Position numbers and translations under genes: made by a program. The notes beneath the pieces were generated by a model, which saw nothing but the letters and a program-made list of their open reading frames with translations, was not told the DNA's origin and did no database searches. 64,000 nucleotides of DNA, taken from Pomacea canaliculata (Eukaryota; Mollusca; Gastropoda; Architaenioglossa; Ampullariidae). How positions within the stretch are numbered: position 1 is the stretch's first letter; the number at the start of each line of letters is the position of its first letter. Positions 60,710-64,000 of this stretch are shown here, piece by piece. The DNA is taken from the NCBI RefSeq assembly GCF_003073045.1, contig NC_037596.1:30636184-30700183 (forward strand). The letters are read 5' to 3'.

Positions 60710-62840
60710 CGTTTCTGTGTTTGAATTTTTCCATTTTAATTATTTAGTTATATTCATCCTTTAAAATGTTATATTTTTTATTCATCACGTAGTAAAATAC
60801 ATTCATATGCTTTTATGTCATTTCAAATCGCAAATAAGTTGTTTACGACTCATCAAGAAATACTCTTTTTTCAGAAATAAATAAAGAAGGTATTTAAGCA
60901 AATAATATACTATTTATTTTACTGCTGTCATAAAGAAATAATTCCGCTGTTATGTACAGTTTATACGTTTTATAATCTTTATTATGACTTAGCTGTCTTC
61001 TGAACTGTAAATTGTATATAATTACAAAGTTTTATGTATTAAATAGCTCATTGACTTTAATAACACCTTTCTGTTGTTCATTGTTTCTGCTCAGTTTGCT
61101 GAGATCATGGTAGTACTACCTAAAACAGTATTGTTTACAAATGATAATTTTAACTTTTCATTAATGCTTTAAGTTTTAGTTAACTAAAGTAAAAAGTTAC
61201 CTTTATTTTTTTATAATTTCTATATTCATGCTAAGAAAACCCTCTTTGTAACGATATCATGTGTAAAGCTCGATATAGCTATAAAGTCAACGTTTGAGAC
61301 AAAAGATCACATGAAGCAATATGTCAGTTTGAGTACTGCATGGTAAAATAACAGTTTGATTGTTATCTTACTTCTATGCAAAATCAAAAATAGCTTTTAT
61401 GTCTAAAGCTAGAGCAGAAATATTTCTACAGATGAAAAGTGTGTTTGTGAGAAGCTAGGAGAAAGAAAAGGAAAGTGTTTCAAAAAGAAAAGAGGAAGTA
61501 ATCAAGTGTTGTAGACCATATTTATGCTAATTAGCACTGATACATGTTTAGAAGTGTAAATAAAACTTTAAGTCTAAATGAACAGACATTGCACTACAGT
61601 TTGACATGTTTAATTTTTTATCATTTTTTTTATAATCGGAGAGAAAGAGAAAGATGTTCCGGATCTGAAATTCTAATTTATAACGAACAACTACCGTCAA
61701 CAGACATAAATGTTTGTACAGTGCTCTTTACTTCCTAGTTAAATATAATTCATGCAAACTTTGTCTAAAATTTTGGAAAGTAATATTTTTTGTATTGAAT
61801 CATTCTATGTCCTCCTTTACAGCTAGCTGTATTTGCTTTTACATATAAGGCCATTAAGGCTAATTGTTCTTACAAGTAAGTTTAACATGTACATGACCAA
61901 AATGCTGTTTTACAAAAAAAAAACAAAAGCCTATCTAGTTGGTTCTTGTATGACCAGTAACTTGTTACTGCACTTACAAAGTAATTGTGCAAACAAAATT
62001 ACTATTATGTTTATTTTCTATGCTTACCGGGCATTATATCTGAAAAGAACTTAAATAAAGAGTTTAAATTGGACTCAGACAACGACAAATACAAAATTTG
62101 GCAGTGAGTACTGGGCATCTAATTATGTTTATCATTCACTCCAAAATATATCACAGCCTGACAAAAAGATGTATTTTAAAGTTTTGCATGAGTTGCCTAT
62201 TTGATAGGCTTCAATATATACTTCTATTTTTGCATATTAATGCAGAACTTTATTTTTTGTTCTTTTTGACTATTTACATATTTGTAAGATCAGCATTGTT
62301 ATCCAGTTTGTCGTTTTTAATATTTTACAACACAGTATTCATATAAATGTAAAACGTTATTTTTAATAAAGCATTTATCTTACGGTTCAAAATACTTTTT
62401 GTTGTGTTGTATACACGATATGGTAGAGAGAGAGAGAGAGGAAATGAAAGGAGGAAAGTCAAACAAGAAAACAAAAAAAAAAAGTAGACCACCTGTGACT
62501 TCATATACCTTTTGAACGAAAGATGCACAAGTGCAGCTAAGAGTTTTAGAGATGTGTCCCAATAACATTCACATACTTTCACAAACTTTCTCCAGTTATC
62601 TTTCAGTCCCTCTGTACTACTGTCCATCCTTATGCCCACTTATCCAAATCACACGTTTGTTAGTTTTCCCATCTGTATGTGCATGGGTATTCTCTGATCT
62701 TGAGACTATTTTCTCTCTATATACATATTTAAAACTAATAGGTAATCCAAGCTTTAAAACGATTCTTTTAACAGATTGTGTGCAATATTACCTATAGCTC
62801 TGTGTAATAACATTGTGTCTGCAAGTGCTGTATTTACTGT
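60710..62840. other. AT-rich stretch between H and the next membrane exon
   Basis: No Ig exon or signal peptide was recognised here. A GA run lies at 62424-62440. Open frames on both strands are AT-driven and have no domain. Confidence 0.5.
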
Positions 62841-62848
62841 TTCTTCAG

Positions 62849-63860
62849 AGCCAGAAGGTGACAAAAGTGCAAACTCTCAGATAGTGCTCGGAGCAGGACT
62901 TGGCGCTGGATTAGGCCTTGCATGTGTTGTTGTCATTGTCCTTGCTGTCATCATCGTGAGGCTGCGAAAAATGATTTCGAGACGGCATGATGGTGCGTGT
63001 ATAACACCAGCTGTTACATGTGTCACACTTCTGTCTGTCTTTTGACTGCTAAAAAAGTTCCCTGCTTAATCAAACTGTGTCGGTCAGCGGGATCACATAA
63101 CACTACTTTTCCGTATCAGGGAAATATGAAAACCTGAGGTCAATGCTTGCTGAAAAAATTAACACACAAAAAAGCAAATATAACTACATATTAGCAGTCA
63201 GCCCAAACATGGAGTTTAAATGTCTCACAATCTTAAATGTTTTCCCTTCACAAGTATTTCCAATGGAAAGTTAGAGCTTAGGATCAGTAAAACACATTCA
63301 GATCCGAACCCATAAACGTTTCAGCAATCAGTTAATCTGTTAAGTGTTTGTATTTCATTTCTCTTTAACGATCACTAGCTTGAACCAATTAATGAATGAG
63401 AAAATAATGATGAATATTGGGCTTGATATTTCCAGGTTAAGCTCACTAGTAATGTAGGTATAAAAAGTTTAGAGGAAAATAGAAACTAGCACGCATGCAC
63501 ACACACACACACACACGCACACATGGACACAAACTGCTCGAATGTTTTTATTTCGTAAAATACTGTCAACACAAGGTCTATCAGTTACACAAGCATTACA
63601 CTATTATTAGAAAGAGACAAAAAGATTTTAAAAAGTGCATACTTTTAAGGTTGTGGCCCTAGGCTTCTCAAGGAGTAACAAGGACTAAACTACCTGTAAG
63701 GCCAAATGGGGAGCAAATATCTCTGTGCCTGTAACACTGTCATATAGACTAGATGCTTTGATACCCGTGGACGCAATGAGCTTTTCTGAAATATGGTTCA
63801 ATTTGTAACATATTGTCGTTCTTTCGTAACAGAGTCACCACCACATCAGTATTCCGAAGC
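62849..63860 (+). CDS. Gene I (partial): transmembrane and tail exons of a second receptor
   Basis: Exon 62849-62992 is 144 nt, phase 1 at both ends. It codes a linker (PEGDKSANSQ), a hydrophobic segment (LGLACVVVIVLAVIIV) and a basic stop-transfer (RLRKMISRR). A small exon 63833-63860 (28 nt, phase 1 to 2) codes ESPPHQYSEA and ends at a GTATGT donor. The order and phases copy the membrane exon and first tail exon of H. No ectodomain exons are visible in the 2 kb between the H polyadenylation signal and this exon. It may be an alternative 3' end of H, or a second gene whose 5' part was lost. It continues past the right edge. Confidence 0.5.
63497..63527. repeat. CA microsatellite
   Basis: About fifteen CA units with one CG interruption, in the intron of gene I. 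Confidence 0.85.
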
Positions 63861-64000
63861 GTATGTACAAACTGATCGTACACTAATTATTTAAATCGGT
63901 TTTACTAATTTAGAAGCAAAGTATTCACGTGACTTGCCTAAGAGATAATTGAAGACATCGTAACAAAGTTAATATTCTTGTTGAGAATGTAACAGAGATA

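Overview
The window is AT-rich nuclear DNA from an animal. Coding sequence lies in short exons with GT-AG introns, nearly all in phase 1, and the intergenic DNA is full of microsatellites and DNA transposons. A tRNA-derived SINE, PIF/Harbinger and pogo/Tigger elements, and a cluster of small immunoglobulin-superfamily (IgSF) genes fit a lophotrochozoan, most likely a mollusc such as a gastropod. That placement is an inference; nothing in the window proves the species. No bacterial-type features, CRISPR arrays, tRNA genes or rRNA genes were seen.

The left half (1-32 kb) is a tandem family of small Ig genes on the + strand, which I call A to G. A (2.1-3.4 kb) has a signal peptide and one six-cysteine Ig domain. 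B, C and D (5.6-6.9, 8.5-9.9 and 16.0-17.4 kb) are near-identical tandem copies with a signal peptide and a second Ig type split by a phase 0 intron; B carries a frame slip. E and F (20.1-21.4 and 23.0-26.4 kb) have a signal peptide and the first Ig type, and F adds an array of duplicated 72-nt exons coding a 24-residue acidic repeat. G (29.8-31.9 kb) is the most complete secreted member, with signal peptide, Ig type 1 and split Ig type 2. Nearly every unit is preceded by a GAT/GAC-type trinucleotide array. Two pogo/Tigger elements, one 4.35-kb PIF/Harbinger element and a SINE nested inside it have inserted into this array, and duplicated neighbours show several of the empty sites.

The middle (32-39.7 kb) has no recognisable genes. 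It holds simple repeats and one old direct duplication. From 39.7 to 46.4 kb the - strand carries J (signal peptide, Ig, Ser/Thr stalk) and K (signal peptide, Ser/Thr stalk, hydrophobic segment). These may be two genes, or one gene with an alternative first exon.

The right end (48.1-60.6 kb, + strand) is gene H, a type I membrane receptor. It has a signal peptide, an Ig type 1 relative, the same split Ig type 2 found in the secreted genes, three more Ig-like exons, a transmembrane exon, and a long tail with several tyrosines, including an ITIM-like LNYTTV and an ITSM-like TEYAEI in the last exon. Several H exons contain single frame slips although their splice sites are intact, so H is either recently damaged or affected by assembly indels. 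A second transmembrane-plus-tail set (gene I, 62.8 kb onward) runs off the right edge. The layout suggests a receptor locus whose ectodomain modules have been copied into a tandem set of secreted proteins. Whether those act as decoys, ligands or effectors cannot be told from sequence.
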